A stretch of DNA of 64,000 bases from an uncultured Eubacterium sp. Lineage in GTDB: Bacteria > Bacillota > Clostridia > Lachnospirales > Lachnospiraceae. The stretch covers positions 8,630 to 72,629 of the forward strand of contig URAI01000003.1 in the NCBI GenBank assembly GCA_900545725.1. The letters run 5' to 3'. Positions 36,670 through 45,648 of this stretch are shown here, piece by piece. Made by a program: the position numbers and the translations under genes. The notes under the pieces are model-generated. The model ran no database searches. It was not told the origin of the DNA and was given only the letters and a program-made list of their open reading frames with translations. Each line of letters begins with the position of its first letter. The stretch's first letter is position 1.

Positions 36670-37782
36670 ATGAGAAATATAATGGTTGTTTTTGGAACCA
36701 GACCAGAAGCAATAAAGATGTGTCCATTGGTTTTAGAATTGTGTAAGAGACCAGATAATAATGTGATTGTGTGTGTTACTGGACAGCATAGACAGATGCT
36801 TGATCAGGTGCTTATGGATTTTAATATTATACCTGATATAGATTTGCACATTATGAAGGAAAAACAGACACTGTTTGATATCACTATTAATGTAATGAAT
36901 GGAATAAAGGATGCTGTTGAAAAAGTAAAACCAGATATAGTTCTAGTTCATGGAGATACTTCAACAACATTTGCAGCATCACTTGCATGCTATTATATGC
37001 AGATTCCAGTTGGACATGTTGAAGCTGGACTCAGAACATATGACATATATTCTCCATATCCTGAGGAGTTTAACCGACAGGCAGTTAGCATTATTTCTGA
37101 GTATAATTTTGCTCCTACAGAACGTGCTAAGGAGAATCTTATAAAAGAGGGTAAAAATCCATCAAAGGTGTATGTTACCGGGAATACTGTAATTGATGCA
37201 TTAAAGACTACAGTGAAAGACGATTATTATCATAGTGAATTGGAGTGGGCTGGCAATAACAGGCTGATATTGATTACAGCACATCGTAGAGAGAATATTG
37301 GTGAACCTATGCACAATATGTTCAGGGCAATCAGAAGGATTGTTGAAGAACATGATGATATAAGGGCGATATATCCGATTCATATGAATCCTGTAGTCAG
37401 ACAGATAGCGGATGCAGAATTGGGGGATTGTGACAGAATACATATTATAGAACCGCTTGATGTAATGGATTTTCATAATTTTATGAAGAAGAGTTATCTT
37501 ATTCTTACAGATAGTGGAGGGGTTCAGGAAGAGGCTCCTAGTCTTGGAAAACCAGTTCTTGTTATGAGAGATACAACCGAACGTCAAGAGGGGATTGAAG
37601 CTGGGACTCTGCGACTTGTAGGAACTAATGAAGAGAATATATATAATAATTTTAAAAAATTGATAATGGACGATAAAGAATATGCTAAGATGGCGCAGGC
37701 AAAAAATCCGTATGGGGATGGACTTGCAAGTGTGAGGATTGCGGACATACTTGAAGATTGTTTTAGTTATTACAATACATAG
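36670..37782 (+). CDS. wecB: UDP-N-acetylglucosamine 2-epimerase (non-hydrolysing)
   Basis: A 370-residue WecB/MnaA-type enzyme that interconverts UDP-GlcNAc and UDP-ManNAc. Recognisable blocks are VVFGTRPEAIKMCPLV, CVTGQHRQMLDQV, VHGDTSTTFAASLACYY, GHVEAGLRTYDIYSPYPEE, TAHRRENIG and LTDSGGVQEEAPSLGKPVLVMRDTTERQEG. It closes the long same-strand run and supplies a ManNAc donor for the glycan, or for a teichoic-acid-like linkage unit as in Firmicutes wall polymers. GGGAGAGGG lies before the ATG. Confidence 0.96.
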   Translation: MRNIMVVFGTRPEAIKMCPLVLELCKRPDNNVIVCVTGQHRQMLDQVLMDFNIIPDIDLHIMKEKQTLFDITINVMNGIKDAVEKVKPDIVLVHGDTSTTFAASLACYYMQIPVGHVEAGLRTYDIYSPYPEEFNRQAVSIISEYNFAPTERAKENLIKEGKNPSKVYVTGNTVIDALKTTVKDDYYHSELEWAGNNRLILITAHRRENIGEPMHNMFRAIRRIVEEHDDIRAIYPIHMNPVVRQIADAELGDCDRIHIIEPLDVMDFHNFMKKSYLILTDSGGVQEEAPSLGKPVLVMRDTTERQEGIEAGTLRLVGTNEENIYNNFKKLIMDDKEYAKMAQAKNPYGDGLASVRIADILEDCFSYYNT

Positions 37783-37942
37783 CTAAAGCAAAGTTTGATG
37801 TATATTTTTCAATAAGGATGGCATCAGAACAATTTGTTAAGAAACAGAATATATTAAAAAGTGTGACATGGTAGAAGTATAAGTTTATTCGGAGGAACTT
37901 TGAAAAATTAACAGATTTATAGAAGTGATTTTATATTTATAT

Positions 37943-38082
37943 CTATAAATGAGCAAATATAGAAAATGCACAAAAATAATCTCTTTTTATCCGTGACCTA
38001 AATACATTACAACAAATTATGTGATAAATGTTTTTATATTACGGATAAATTTGTGCAATATTTTAAATTTGCACATTTATAG
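37943..38082. repeat. long imperfect inverted repeat in a promoter gap
   Basis: The 52-base arm at 37943-37994 (CTATAAATGAGC to TTATCCGT) is matched in reverse complement by 38041-38082 (ACGGATAA to TTTATAG), with small gaps. The arms enclose 46 bases of AT-rich sequence. It lies 46-185 bases upstream of the four-domain gene at 38128, in the only long gap (345 bases) after the epimerase. It could be a remnant of a small mobile repeat or a regulatory hairpin. Confidence 0.55.
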
Positions 38083-38127
38083 TTTATATTATAAAAGTCA
38101 TATAAACAGTATTCACGGAGGAATAAT

Positions 38128-40539
38128 ATGTTACTAACAGCAGATAACGACAGTAATGAATTAACAGCAGAATTTTCCAAGGGTGCATTGGTATGGTACA
38201 ATTTTAAAAACAATAGCCATATAATGTATATATATAATGATATTCCTGACGATGGAGTTATAGATTTTTTAAAGAGTAAAGGCTGTGTGGATACATTTCA
38301 TGTTGGTGAAGATTTATTGAATAAATCGGACATTGATTATAGTGTGAAATATGACTACATAGTAGGAATAGATATATTAGAAGAGTGCAGGGAAGTTAAA
38401 AGATTATTAGAAATATGTAAGCTTTTATTAGAGTCTGATGGAAGGCTTATTATTGGAGCAGAAAACAGATTTGCAATTAAGTATTTCTGCGGAGATCGGG
38501 ATCCATATACCAATCACAGCTTTGATGGGATTGAACATTACAGGAGAATAACTAAGCAGGATGAGAATGATATTAAGGGAAGATGTTATTCTAAAAAAGA
38601 GTTATATGATATGCTGGCAAGTAATGGCTTTGGATATAATAAGTTTTATTCTGTAATGCCGGATTTAAAGGAGGCACAGCTTATATATGCGGATGGATAT
38701 AAGCCGGTTGAAGAGCTTGCTATGAGATATTTTCCTTTATATAATTATCCTGAAAGTGTGTTCCTTGAGGAAGAATATTTATATACTGACCTTATTAAAA
38801 ATGATATGTTTCATATTATGGCAAATGCATTTTTGATTGAATGTAGTATGGATAACAGTTTTGACAGTACACTTCATGCTACGATTTCACTTGACAGAGG
38901 TAAGGAAAATGCATTGGTTACAGGAATAATTGAACAAGATGGAGTTAAAAGCGTATATAAGAAAGCAGTTTATCCAGATGGTGTTAAGAAGTTAAAAGAG
39001 TTGAAATATAATCTTAATAATCTTAAGGATAATGGAATTAATGTCGTTGAATCAGATATAAAAAACGATACTTTTATTATGCCATATATAGATAAGCCTA
39101 TTGCCATGAATAAATTAAAAGAAGTGGCAAAAAAAGATAAGAATGAGTTTTTCAAGGCATTAGATGCTATGTATGAGCTTATATTAGCTTCATCAGACCA
39201 TAATGGCATATTATCTGAAAAGGATAAGAATAGTGCAAATGGCAGAGATATGGGGGTTATTCTTTCTAAGGGATATATAGATATGGTGCCTCTTAATTGC
39301 TTTTATGATGAAAGTGCTTCTAATCCAAAGGATAGATTTATTTACTATGATCAGGAATTTTATTATGAAAATTGTCCTGCTAAGGCTGTGTTATATCGTT
39401 CAATTTCAATTATATATGATGGAACTGATAAAGAATTTCAACAGCTTATTCCAATGACGGAAGTGCTTGAACGTTATGGCCTTTGTGAATGTAAAGATAT
39501 ATATGCACGTATGTCATCGAGATTTACAGATACACTTAGAAATCAGAAAGCGCTTGAACCTTTTTATAGAACCAGAAGATGTGATAAGAGAAATATCTAT
39601 ACTAATAGAGAGATGATTAATTATAGTGCGAAAGACTATAGAAGAATATTTATAGATATATTTGATGGTCTAGATGATAGGGCAGATAATAAAAAGCTGA
39701 TATTATTTGGTTCGGGATTATTTACACAACGATTTTTGAATACGTTTGCCGGAGATTATAATATTTATTGTATTATTGATAATAACAAGGATAAATGGAA
39801 CACTCAGATTGATGGGATACCTGTTAAAGCACCGGATATTTTAAATGATATACCTGAGAATCAAAGACACATTATTATATGTATTAAGAAGTATTATGGT
39901 GTTGCTAATCAATTAAGAAATATGGGAATTACAGATTATCATATATATGATCCTGCCAACGATTATCCTAATAAGAGGAGAGAAGCTGTACTTAAACGTA
40001 TTTCGGATAGTAATAAAAAGTTCGCATATGACGATAATATTAGTGGGAAAAATATTACAGATACTTTTTCAGATGATACATCAGACACACATAATAATGC
40101 AGATACGTCAAAACAATATAATGTTGGTTACATAGCTGGTGTATTTGATTTATTCCACATAGGTCATTTAAACATGTTTAAACGTGCAAAGGAACAATGT
40201 AATTATCTTATTGTAGGTGTTGTGTCTGATGAGGGTGTAAGGCTTAATAAACAGGCAGAGCCATATGTACCATTTGAAGAACGTATTGAGATGGTGAGAG
40301 CTTGTAAATATGTAGATGAGGCTGTAAAGCTTCCGCTTGATTTTGCAGGAACAAGAGATATGTTTAAAATATATCATTTTGATGTCCAGTTTTCGGGAAG
40401 TGATTATGAGAATGATCCGGCGTGGCTTACTGAAAAAGAATGGCTTGAGAAGAATGGCTCAACAATGGTATTTTTTCCATATACTAAGAGTACAAGCTCT
40501 ACTAAGCTTAAGAAGGCGATTGAGGTGAGAACTAAATAG
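38128..40539 (+). CDS. methyltransferase / kinase-like / Rossmann module / cytidylyltransferase fusion
   Basis: This 803-residue protein seems to hold four parts. Residues about 40-215: a class I methyltransferase-like region (YDYIVGIDILEE, DGRLIIGAENRFAIKYF). Residues about 245-500: a kinase-like (choline kinase/APH) region with DMVPLNCFYD and FIYYDQEFYYE, placed like the catalytic and metal Asp residues of that fold. Residues 522-615: a GAG module (LILFGSGLFTQRFL, CIIDNNKDKWN). Residues 664-803: a HxGH cytidylyltransferase (GVFDLFHIGHLNMF, YTKSTSSTKLK). It could make a CDP-choline or CDP-ethanolamine-like donor for the LicD enzymes in one chain. The first and last domains are clearer than the kinase call. 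GGAGGAA precedes the ATG. Confidence 0.75.
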   Translation: MLLTADNDSNELTAEFSKGALVWYNFKNNSHIMYIYNDIPDDGVIDFLKSKGCVDTFHVGEDLLNKSDIDYSVKYDYIVGIDILEECREVKRLLEICKLLLESDGRLIIGAENRFAIKYFCGDRDPYTNHSFDGIEHYRRITKQDENDIKGRCYSKKELYDMLASNGFGYNKFYSVMPDLKEAQLIYADGYKPVEELAMRYFPLYNYPESVFLEEEYLYTDLIKNDMFHIMANAFLIECSMDNSFDSTLHATISLDRGKENALVTGIIEQDGVKSVYKKAVYPDGVKKLKELKYNLNNLKDNGINVVESDIKNDTFIMPYIDKPIAMNKLKEVAKKDKNEFFKALDAMYELILASSDHNGILSEKDKNSANGRDMGVILSKGYIDMVPLNCFYDESASNPKDRFIYYDQEFYYENCPAKAVLYRSISIIYDGTDKEFQQLIPMTEVLERYGLCECKDIYARMSSRFTDTLRNQKALEPFYRTRRCDKRNIYTNREMINYSAKDYRRIFIDIFDGLDDRADNKKLILFGSGLFTQRFLNTFAGDYNIYCIIDNNKDKWNTQIDGIPVKAPDILNDIPENQRHIIICIKKYYGVANQLRNMGITDYHIYDPANDYPNKRREAVLKRISDSNKKFAYDDNISGKNITDTFSDDTSDTHNNADTSKQYNVGYIAGVFDLFHIGHLNMFKRAKEQCNYLIVGVVSDEGVRLNKQAEPYVPFEERIEMVRACKYVDEAVKLPLDFAGTRDMFKIYHFDVQFSGSDYENDPAWLTEKEWLEKNGSTMVFFPYTKSTSSTKLKKAIEVRTK

Positions 40540-40563
40540 CTATTTTACGAGTTAGGAGAAGTT

Positions 40564-41622
40564 ATGGAGAATATTGAGCAAATAGTAACTATATTAGAAC
40601 ACTTTCAAAAAGAACAGCAAAAGATGAAAAATGATATTGATAGTTTGTATAACATAGTTAAAGAGTGCCTGTCGTTACAAAAAAATAATACATTGGACAT
40701 GAATGAAAGGGTACTTCCGGCGTTAAGAATTATGATAGATGGAGTAGGTACTAATCTGAAATATGAAATTGTAGATTACATGAATAAAAACAATGGGATG
40801 TTTTTTCCAAAGATTGAATCACATGAAGATACAATTAATAATATTGTTAACGATGGGAAATCACTTGCCAGATTTGGTGATGGCGAATTTAGTATAATAG
40901 ATGGAATGACAAGGTGGACTTTTCAACAATGTGATAGCAGATTGTCAGCAAGATTATTACAGGTATTACAATCCAATAATGATAAGCTTATGATAGGGAT
41001 AGCTAATAATTATGGAGATTTAAGTATATATACAAATGAATCAAAATCAGAAATAAGAGCCTATATGACAGAAGATGTAAGAAGAAGACATGAAAAGCTA
41101 TTGGATAAAAACAGAGTTTATGAAGATGCTTATATTACCAGATGGTATATGATGATGGATGATAAGGACTCAGAAAATCCAGCTAAGAGATTAGCTAATC
41201 TTAAGAAGATATGGAATAATAGAAATGTTATTTCAGTAGAGGGAGAATTTACGAGATTAGGTGTGGAAAATAATCTTTTTGATAATGCATTATCATTTAG
41301 GAGAATTATTGCACCAGGAAAAGATTCTTTTAGCCGATATGATGATATATTAAATGCATGTATTGAATATGGCAATAAAGACGATTTATTTTTATTGGCA
41401 ATTGGTCCATCATCAGGTGTGCTTGCGTATGATTTGGTTATTAATGGATATCAGGCGGTAGACGTTGGACATATTGATTTGGAATACATGTGGTATTTAT
41501 CTGGAAGTCATGTTAGAATAAGTATTCCAAGTAGATATAATAATGAAGTTGATCCAGATGTTGTTCCTGGACCTGTACAGGATAAAAAATATTATGAACA
41601 GATTATATGGAAATATACATAA
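40564..41622 (+). CDS. GT-D type glycosyltransferase (DUF1792)
   Basis: A 352-residue protein with an N-terminal coiled coil (residues about 1-60, heptad-like EHFQKEQQKMKNDIDSLY) followed by a GT-D domain: LARFGDGEFSIID, IGIANNYGDL, SVEGEFTRLG and LAIGPSSGVLAYDLVINGYQAVDVG. It is the paralogue of the gene at 25953 without the Rossmann module. TAGGAG lies before the ATG, 24 bases after the four-domain gene. It ends at a bidirectional terminator. Confidence 0.88.
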   Translation: MENIEQIVTILEHFQKEQQKMKNDIDSLYNIVKECLSLQKNNTLDMNERVLPALRIMIDGVGTNLKYEIVDYMNKNNGMFFPKIESHEDTINNIVNDGKSLARFGDGEFSIIDGMTRWTFQQCDSRLSARLLQVLQSNNDKLMIGIANNYGDLSIYTNESKSEIRAYMTEDVRRRHEKLLDKNRVYEDAYITRWYMMMDDKDSENPAKRLANLKKIWNNRNVISVEGEFTRLGVENNLFDNALSFRRIIAPGKDSFSRYDDILNACIEYGNKDDLFLLAIGPSSGVLAYDLVINGYQAVDVGHIDLEYMWYLSGSHVRISIPSRYNNEVDPDVVPGPVQDKKYYEQIIWKYT

Positions 41623-41632
41623 TCTTTAACAT

Positions 41633-41671
41633 ATATTGAGGACTGCAATCAATATAAGCAGTCCTCAATAT
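41633..41671. terminator. bidirectional terminator
   Basis: ATATTGAGGACTGC (41633-41646), 11-base loop, and the exact complement (41658-41671), with T-runs on both strands. It separates the + strand GT-D gene from the converging minus-strand glycosyltransferases. Confidence 0.88.
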
Positions 41672-41688
41672 TTTTAATAATTTTAAAA

Positions 41689-42852
41689 TTAATTAAATAC
41701 AATATTAAACATTTCATTAAGTCTGACATCATAAGTGTGATTTTCTTCTATCTTTCCAAGACCATTTGCAGCAATTTGTTTTCTTTCATTTTCATGCGTC
41801 AGGTAGTAGCTGCATTTGTTAATGAGGTCGTCCTTAGAGTCATATAATACCATATCCTGTCCGGGCGTGAAATGTTCATAGAAATCTTCCTGATAGTTAG
41901 AAAGCAGGAATCCTCCGCATCCCATAATATCCATACATCTTAAAGGTATTCCAGAACGTATTGAACGCAGGGATATATTAAGGTTGATTTTACTGTTCGC
42001 AAATACATATGGCATATTATTGTAATAATCTACAGGTCCCCTGTTATCGATATATGGCATGTTGTCTGTTGGATTAGATGTATATAAGGCAACATTGAAT
42101 TTATCAGAAAGGGCTGAGAGCAGTTCATAACGCTCCATTGCAGCCAGTTTTCGTGCGATAAAATAGTATGCATATACATATGTATCTGTTTCCACACCAT
42201 CTTTGTTAGGTGTAAATGGAACGGCTTTTCGCATCTCTTCTAACACATTATCTGTTAAAAGTTCCTCTATAAAATAATAGCCATATACATTTAACTGTGC
42301 TTTCATGATACCATCCAGATATCCCTGTGTGTATGGTGATGTTGTTTTAAATTTATCAAACAGATTATGTTTTTCATTATACATAGAACCGACAAATGAT
42401 ACATCAGAGCTATAACTGCTGTGTATGTTCAGGGACGATGATAATTGTCGTTTAAGTCTTTTGCTATTGACAGCAAGTGGCATATAATATACGGTATTGA
42501 TACCGGCTTTTTTTAATTCGTTATATTGCATCTTATCAAATATAAATACATAATTGCATGGATTTATTATCGTGCATGAGTATAATGTGATAAGAGGACT
42601 GTCATATACATAGGAAATATATGGAATATTATGTATGTTACAGTTAGTTGATACAATAGGGTTGTAGTTAAAGGTAAATACACAATCATATTCATCGGAG
42701 ATTTCTTTTTCAAATATCTGGTTAAAGTCTTTATTTATACGGTTATATATAAGTTCTGTGCTTATAACCTTATATGTATATCCAAAAGAGTTAAATGTTT
42801 CACAGACATCTTCAATTCCAAAATTCTTGTGTTCAAATATTAATATTTTCAA
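41689..42852 (-). CDS. CgeB-like glycosyltransferase (1)
   Basis: A 387-residue GT-B protein with a DUF3880/CgeB pattern: FTFNYNPIVST, ISYVYDSPLITLYS, VFIFDKMQYNELKKAG, VSFVGSMYNEKHN and, in the C-terminal half, NLNISLRSIRSGIPLRCMDIMGCGGFLLSNYQEDF and ENERKQIAANG. It starts with TTG at 42852, preceded by AGGAG 6 bases upstream on the minus strand. It is a tandem paralogue of the next gene (42891-44072) and is likely to add a sugar to flagellin or its glycan. Confidence 0.85.
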   Translation of the reverse strand: MKILIFEHKNFGIEDVCETFNSFGYTYKVISTELIYNRINKDFNQIFEKEISDEYDCVFTFNYNPIVSTNCNIHNIPYISYVYDSPLITLYSCTIINPCNYVFIFDKMQYNELKKAGINTVYYMPLAVNSKRLKRQLSSSLNIHSSYSSDVSFVGSMYNEKHNLFDKFKTTSPYTQGYLDGIMKAQLNVYGYYFIEELLTDNVLEEMRKAVPFTPNKDGVETDTYVYAYYFIARKLAAMERYELLSALSDKFNVALYTSNPTDNMPYIDNRGPVDYYNNMPYVFANSKINLNISLRSIRSGIPLRCMDIMGCGGFLLSNYQEDFYEHFTPGQDMVLYDSKDDLINKCSYYLTHENERKQIAANGLGKIEENHTYDVRLNEMFNIVFN

Positions 42853-42890
42853 AATGTACTCCTGTTTTTGTTATGACTAAATTTATGTGT

Positions 42891-44072
42891 TTATTCAGAC
42901 TGTTCAAATGCTTTTTCTATTATCTGAAACATTCTGATATCATAGTTATGTAATTCTTTAACTTTGTTAAAACCATTCTGTGCAATTGATATACGTTCTT
43001 CTTCATGTTCAAGATAATATGAGCATAAGTCTCTTAGCTGGTTAATATCGGAATACATAACGAGATCTTTACCATCTTCGAATATTTCAGGTATTTCTGA
43101 CTGATAGTTGGTAATTAAGAATCCGCCACTGGCTAATACGTCAAATATTCTTTGTGATAATCCGGAACGTATAGATTTTGCTGTTATGTTAAGATTGATT
43201 TTGCTTTGATTAAATATAAGTGGCATTTCCTCATGTGATTTTGCAAATCCTTTGTTATTAGCATTAGGCATATGTGAAGTATCACTTCTGGTATATATAT
43301 CAACATTGAATAAATCGGACATATATTTTAGCGTTCTGATTCTTTCCTGTTCAGCAGCTTTCACACTAATGTATTGTAAGGCAATTATATTTTTATAATC
43401 AGGCTTAAAACCGGTGGACGTATTATATATCTGAGGGTTATATTTTAAAAATGTCTGTATAAAGTTATCGTCTATACAATCAGCAATAAAATTGTATCCG
43501 TATACTTTAAGCTGTGCCTCTATTAAACCATTGGCATAACCCATCTCACGTTCTGGCAGGTTGATTGTATTGAATAGACATTTTTCCTGATAGGTTGAAC
43601 CGATAAAAGATATATCACTTTTATACTTCTGCTTCACTTCTTCTGAGGAATTATTAATTGTATCCTGTATTCTTATTACATTGGCAGCCAGTGGTATATG
43701 AAAGATATGTGATGGATTGATATGAACAAATTCATTATACATCTCTTTATCAAACATAAATACCCTGTTAATATTATTGGCAAGAGAGTCATAATATAGC
43801 TCAGTTAATGGACTGTCAACTATCAGTGAAATATAAGGGATATTTATAATTTTGCATAAATCGGACATCCATGGAAAGAAATTGATTGTAAATACAAATG
43901 AATAATTATTATTTAGTAATTGTGGAGATACAATTTTTACACATTCTGATGGTGTGAGATTTTTGTTGGTAACTTCTACGGTTTCTTCATAAACTGAACA
44001 ATTAAGTCTTTTTAAGGAATCAATAATGTCTGGCTCACATATGCTGCCATATCTGTATATGTATACGTTCAT
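42891..44072 (-). CDS. CgeB-like glycosyltransferase (2)
   Basis: A 393-residue paralogue of the preceding protein: FTINFFPWMSD, ISLIVDSPLTELYYDS, VFMFDKEMYNEF, ISFIGSTYQEKC, NLNITAKSIRSGLSQRIFDVLASGGFLITNYQSE and EHEEERISIAQNGFNKV. I prefer the ATG at 44072 (TGGAG 6 bases upstream) to an in-frame ATG at 44084 that overlaps this site. The C-terminal EHEEER-x2-IAQNG stretch also matches the decayed remnant at 45649-45771. Confidence 0.85.
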   Translation of the reverse strand: MNVYIYRYGSICEPDIIDSLKRLNCSVYEETVEVTNKNLTPSECVKIVSPQLLNNNYSFVFTINFFPWMSDLCKIINIPYISLIVDSPLTELYYDSLANNINRVFMFDKEMYNEFVHINPSHIFHIPLAANVIRIQDTINNSSEEVKQKYKSDISFIGSTYQEKCLFNTINLPEREMGYANGLIEAQLKVYGYNFIADCIDDNFIQTFLKYNPQIYNTSTGFKPDYKNIIALQYISVKAAEQERIRTLKYMSDLFNVDIYTRSDTSHMPNANNKGFAKSHEEMPLIFNQSKINLNITAKSIRSGLSQRIFDVLASGGFLITNYQSEIPEIFEDGKDLVMYSDINQLRDLCSYYLEHEEERISIAQNGFNKVKELHNYDIRMFQIIEKAFEQSE

Positions 44073-44148
44073 TTTATGCTCCATTCTGATTTTATTTGTA
44101 TATTATTGTACGTTAATTTATATGGCTTTGCAATGTCAAATGTAATAT

Positions 44149-44706
44149 TTAATTAATACCCGAAGAAAGAGAATACAGGGTATCGGCAATTTCGCTGTAA
44201 CCGGTATTTTTTAAATTGTCAGTTATAAGAGCTAATGTATAAGCTTTGTTAATAGATGAATGTTTTATAAGTGATAACAAAGCGGCAATGGATAAAGTAT
44301 TTTCTATTAATTCATGGCATATACATTCAAGAGCATTTTTTTGGTTAGTGTCAAATTCAATATTAAGTAGAAGAAATTTATGGCGCCGTATTTTTTGTAT
44401 TAGTTCGTCAATACTGCTTACATCTAAAAGGAATAATGGGGAATCAGAGGGGTGTGAAAATTCGTTAAGAGAAATATCAACTCCTACGATGCAATATGCA
44501 ATATCATTTTTAGAGTGAAAAGGATTAAGAATACTTTTGTATTGAAAAAAGGAACACATATTATTAATGGCAGTATAAGAATTATATGACAAAAAAGTAT
44601 TGATTGAATTCCTGAGAAGAATAAGGTCATTACCATATGTCTGTTGCCAGTTCTCCTGTTGTTGTATTAAGGATTCAACATATTCCTCTGTATCTTTATT
44701 AATCAT
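44149..44706 (-). CDS. protein of unknown function
   Basis: A 185-residue protein with no family I recognise. It looks soluble and helical, with an N-terminal Gln/Glu-rich helix (ESLIQQQENWQQ), a middle with beta character (IAYCIVGVDISL, FLLLNIEFD) and a helical C-terminus. The start at 44706 follows TGGAG by 7 bases; an upstream ATG at 44745 overlaps the previous gene but lacks a ribosome site. It follows a glycosyltransferase gene on the same strand and is probably cotranscribed with it and the two CgeB-like genes. Confidence 0.6.
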   Translation of the reverse strand: MINKDTEEYVESLIQQQENWQQTYGNDLILLRNSINTFLSYNSYTAINNMCSFFQYKSILNPFHSKNDIAYCIVGVDISLNEFSHPSDSPLFLLDVSSIDELIQKIRRHKFLLLNIEFDTNQKNALECICHELIENTLSIAALLSLIKHSSINKAYTLALITDNLKNTGYSEIADTLYSLSSGIN

Positions 44707-44744
44707 AGCTTGTCTCCATTTCCAGATAAGTATATTGTTATACA

Positions 44745-45401
44745 TCAGTTAAGCATGTCAGAATATTCTTTCATAAATAACTTTCTTGCAGTATAGTAAT
44801 TAGTATAGTCAGGAATATCGTTATCATGAAAACACCATGGCTCTGACATAGGTGGAATAATTACATTGTAACCTGCTTTTCTGAATTCAAATGATTGGGA
44901 AATATCATAAAAATCCCAATTATGAAAAATATCTTCTCTCCATGGAATATCATATTGTGTTGCAATAAAAATTCCATCTACGGCTTCTACTTTTTGACTT
45001 GACCGTGTTAATTCAAGTTTATTATATGAGGATGAATATATGCTGTTTGAGTATAGGCATCCATATCGGTGTCCATTCCACATTATGCAAGTCTTTGGAA
45101 GTTTTTCAGAACCAACCAGACCAATCATTCCATTTGCAGGATTTTTAAATTGTTCTAATATATCGAAAAGTAAATGTCTGTTAATAATAAATACATCATG
45201 ATGCATATAAATCTTATATTTAGCATCTGAAGAATGCATGCCTTTATTATAACCCTGGGTCATTGAAGGTGCATTATGTATAACCTTTATATCAATGGAA
45301 AAACCATCAGGAATTATTAAGTTATTAATATAACGTAGACATTCGGTTTCGTATTGAATATTATTTGAACATATTATAAAGCAAAACTGTTGGTTATTCA
45401 T
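44745..45401 (-). CDS. glycosyltransferase family 2-like protein
   Basis: A 218-residue protein of the short GT2-like type (Glyco_tranf_2_5): FCFIICSNN, the acceptor-side APSMTQGYNKGM, YKIYMHHDVFIINRHLL (a D-H-x3-D-like nucleotide-metal loop HHDVF), GMIGLVGS and the C-terminal WCFHDND. I chose ATG 45401 because GGAG lies 6 bases upstream; an upstream in-frame ATG at 45452 would add 17 unrelated residues. It is the first gene of the minus-strand group. Confidence 0.75.
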   Translation of the reverse strand: MNNQQFCFIICSNNIQYETECLRYINNLIIPDGFSIDIKVIHNAPSMTQGYNKGMHSSDAKYKIYMHHDVFIINRHLLFDILEQFKNPANGMIGLVGSEKLPKTCIMWNGHRYGCLYSNSIYSSSYNKLELTRSSQKVEAVDGIFIATQYDIPWREDIFHNWDFYDISQSFEFRKAGYNVIIPPMSEPWCFHDNDIPDYTNYYTARKLFMKEYSDMLN

Positions 45402-45503
45402 ATTAATCTCCATTCCGCAGGAATTTTTAATACCAGAGGAATCGCAAGCCAAATATCTGATGTTGCAGCTGGTGTTAAAAATCGAATTTTAAAGTCATTG
45501 GAT

Positions 45504-45547
45504 AATTAAAAACAATATATTAATAATAGCATATATTGTTTTTAATT
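45504..45547. terminator. perfect 17-bp inverted repeat
   Basis: AATTAAAAACAATATAT (45504-45520) and its exact complement (45531-45547) with a 10-base loop. It lies upstream of the minus-strand GT gene, where it could stop read-through from the decayed region or act as a leader hairpin. Confidence 0.5.
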
Positions 45548-45562
45548 CCAACATATCAAATT

Positions 45563-45601
45563 GTATTTTAAGAGTATATCGAATAGTATTTTAAGAGTAT
45601 A
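45563..45601. repeat. 16-bp direct repeat with 23-bp period
   Basis: GTATTTTAAGAGTATA occurs at 45563-45578 and 45586-45601. Two identical boxes about two helical turns apart, in a gap between divergently oriented genes, look like a regulator binding site. Confidence 0.45.
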
Positions 45602-45648
45602 CGTTTATAATAGGTATATAAATTTAAAAATGATTTTAAATTTGCTAA

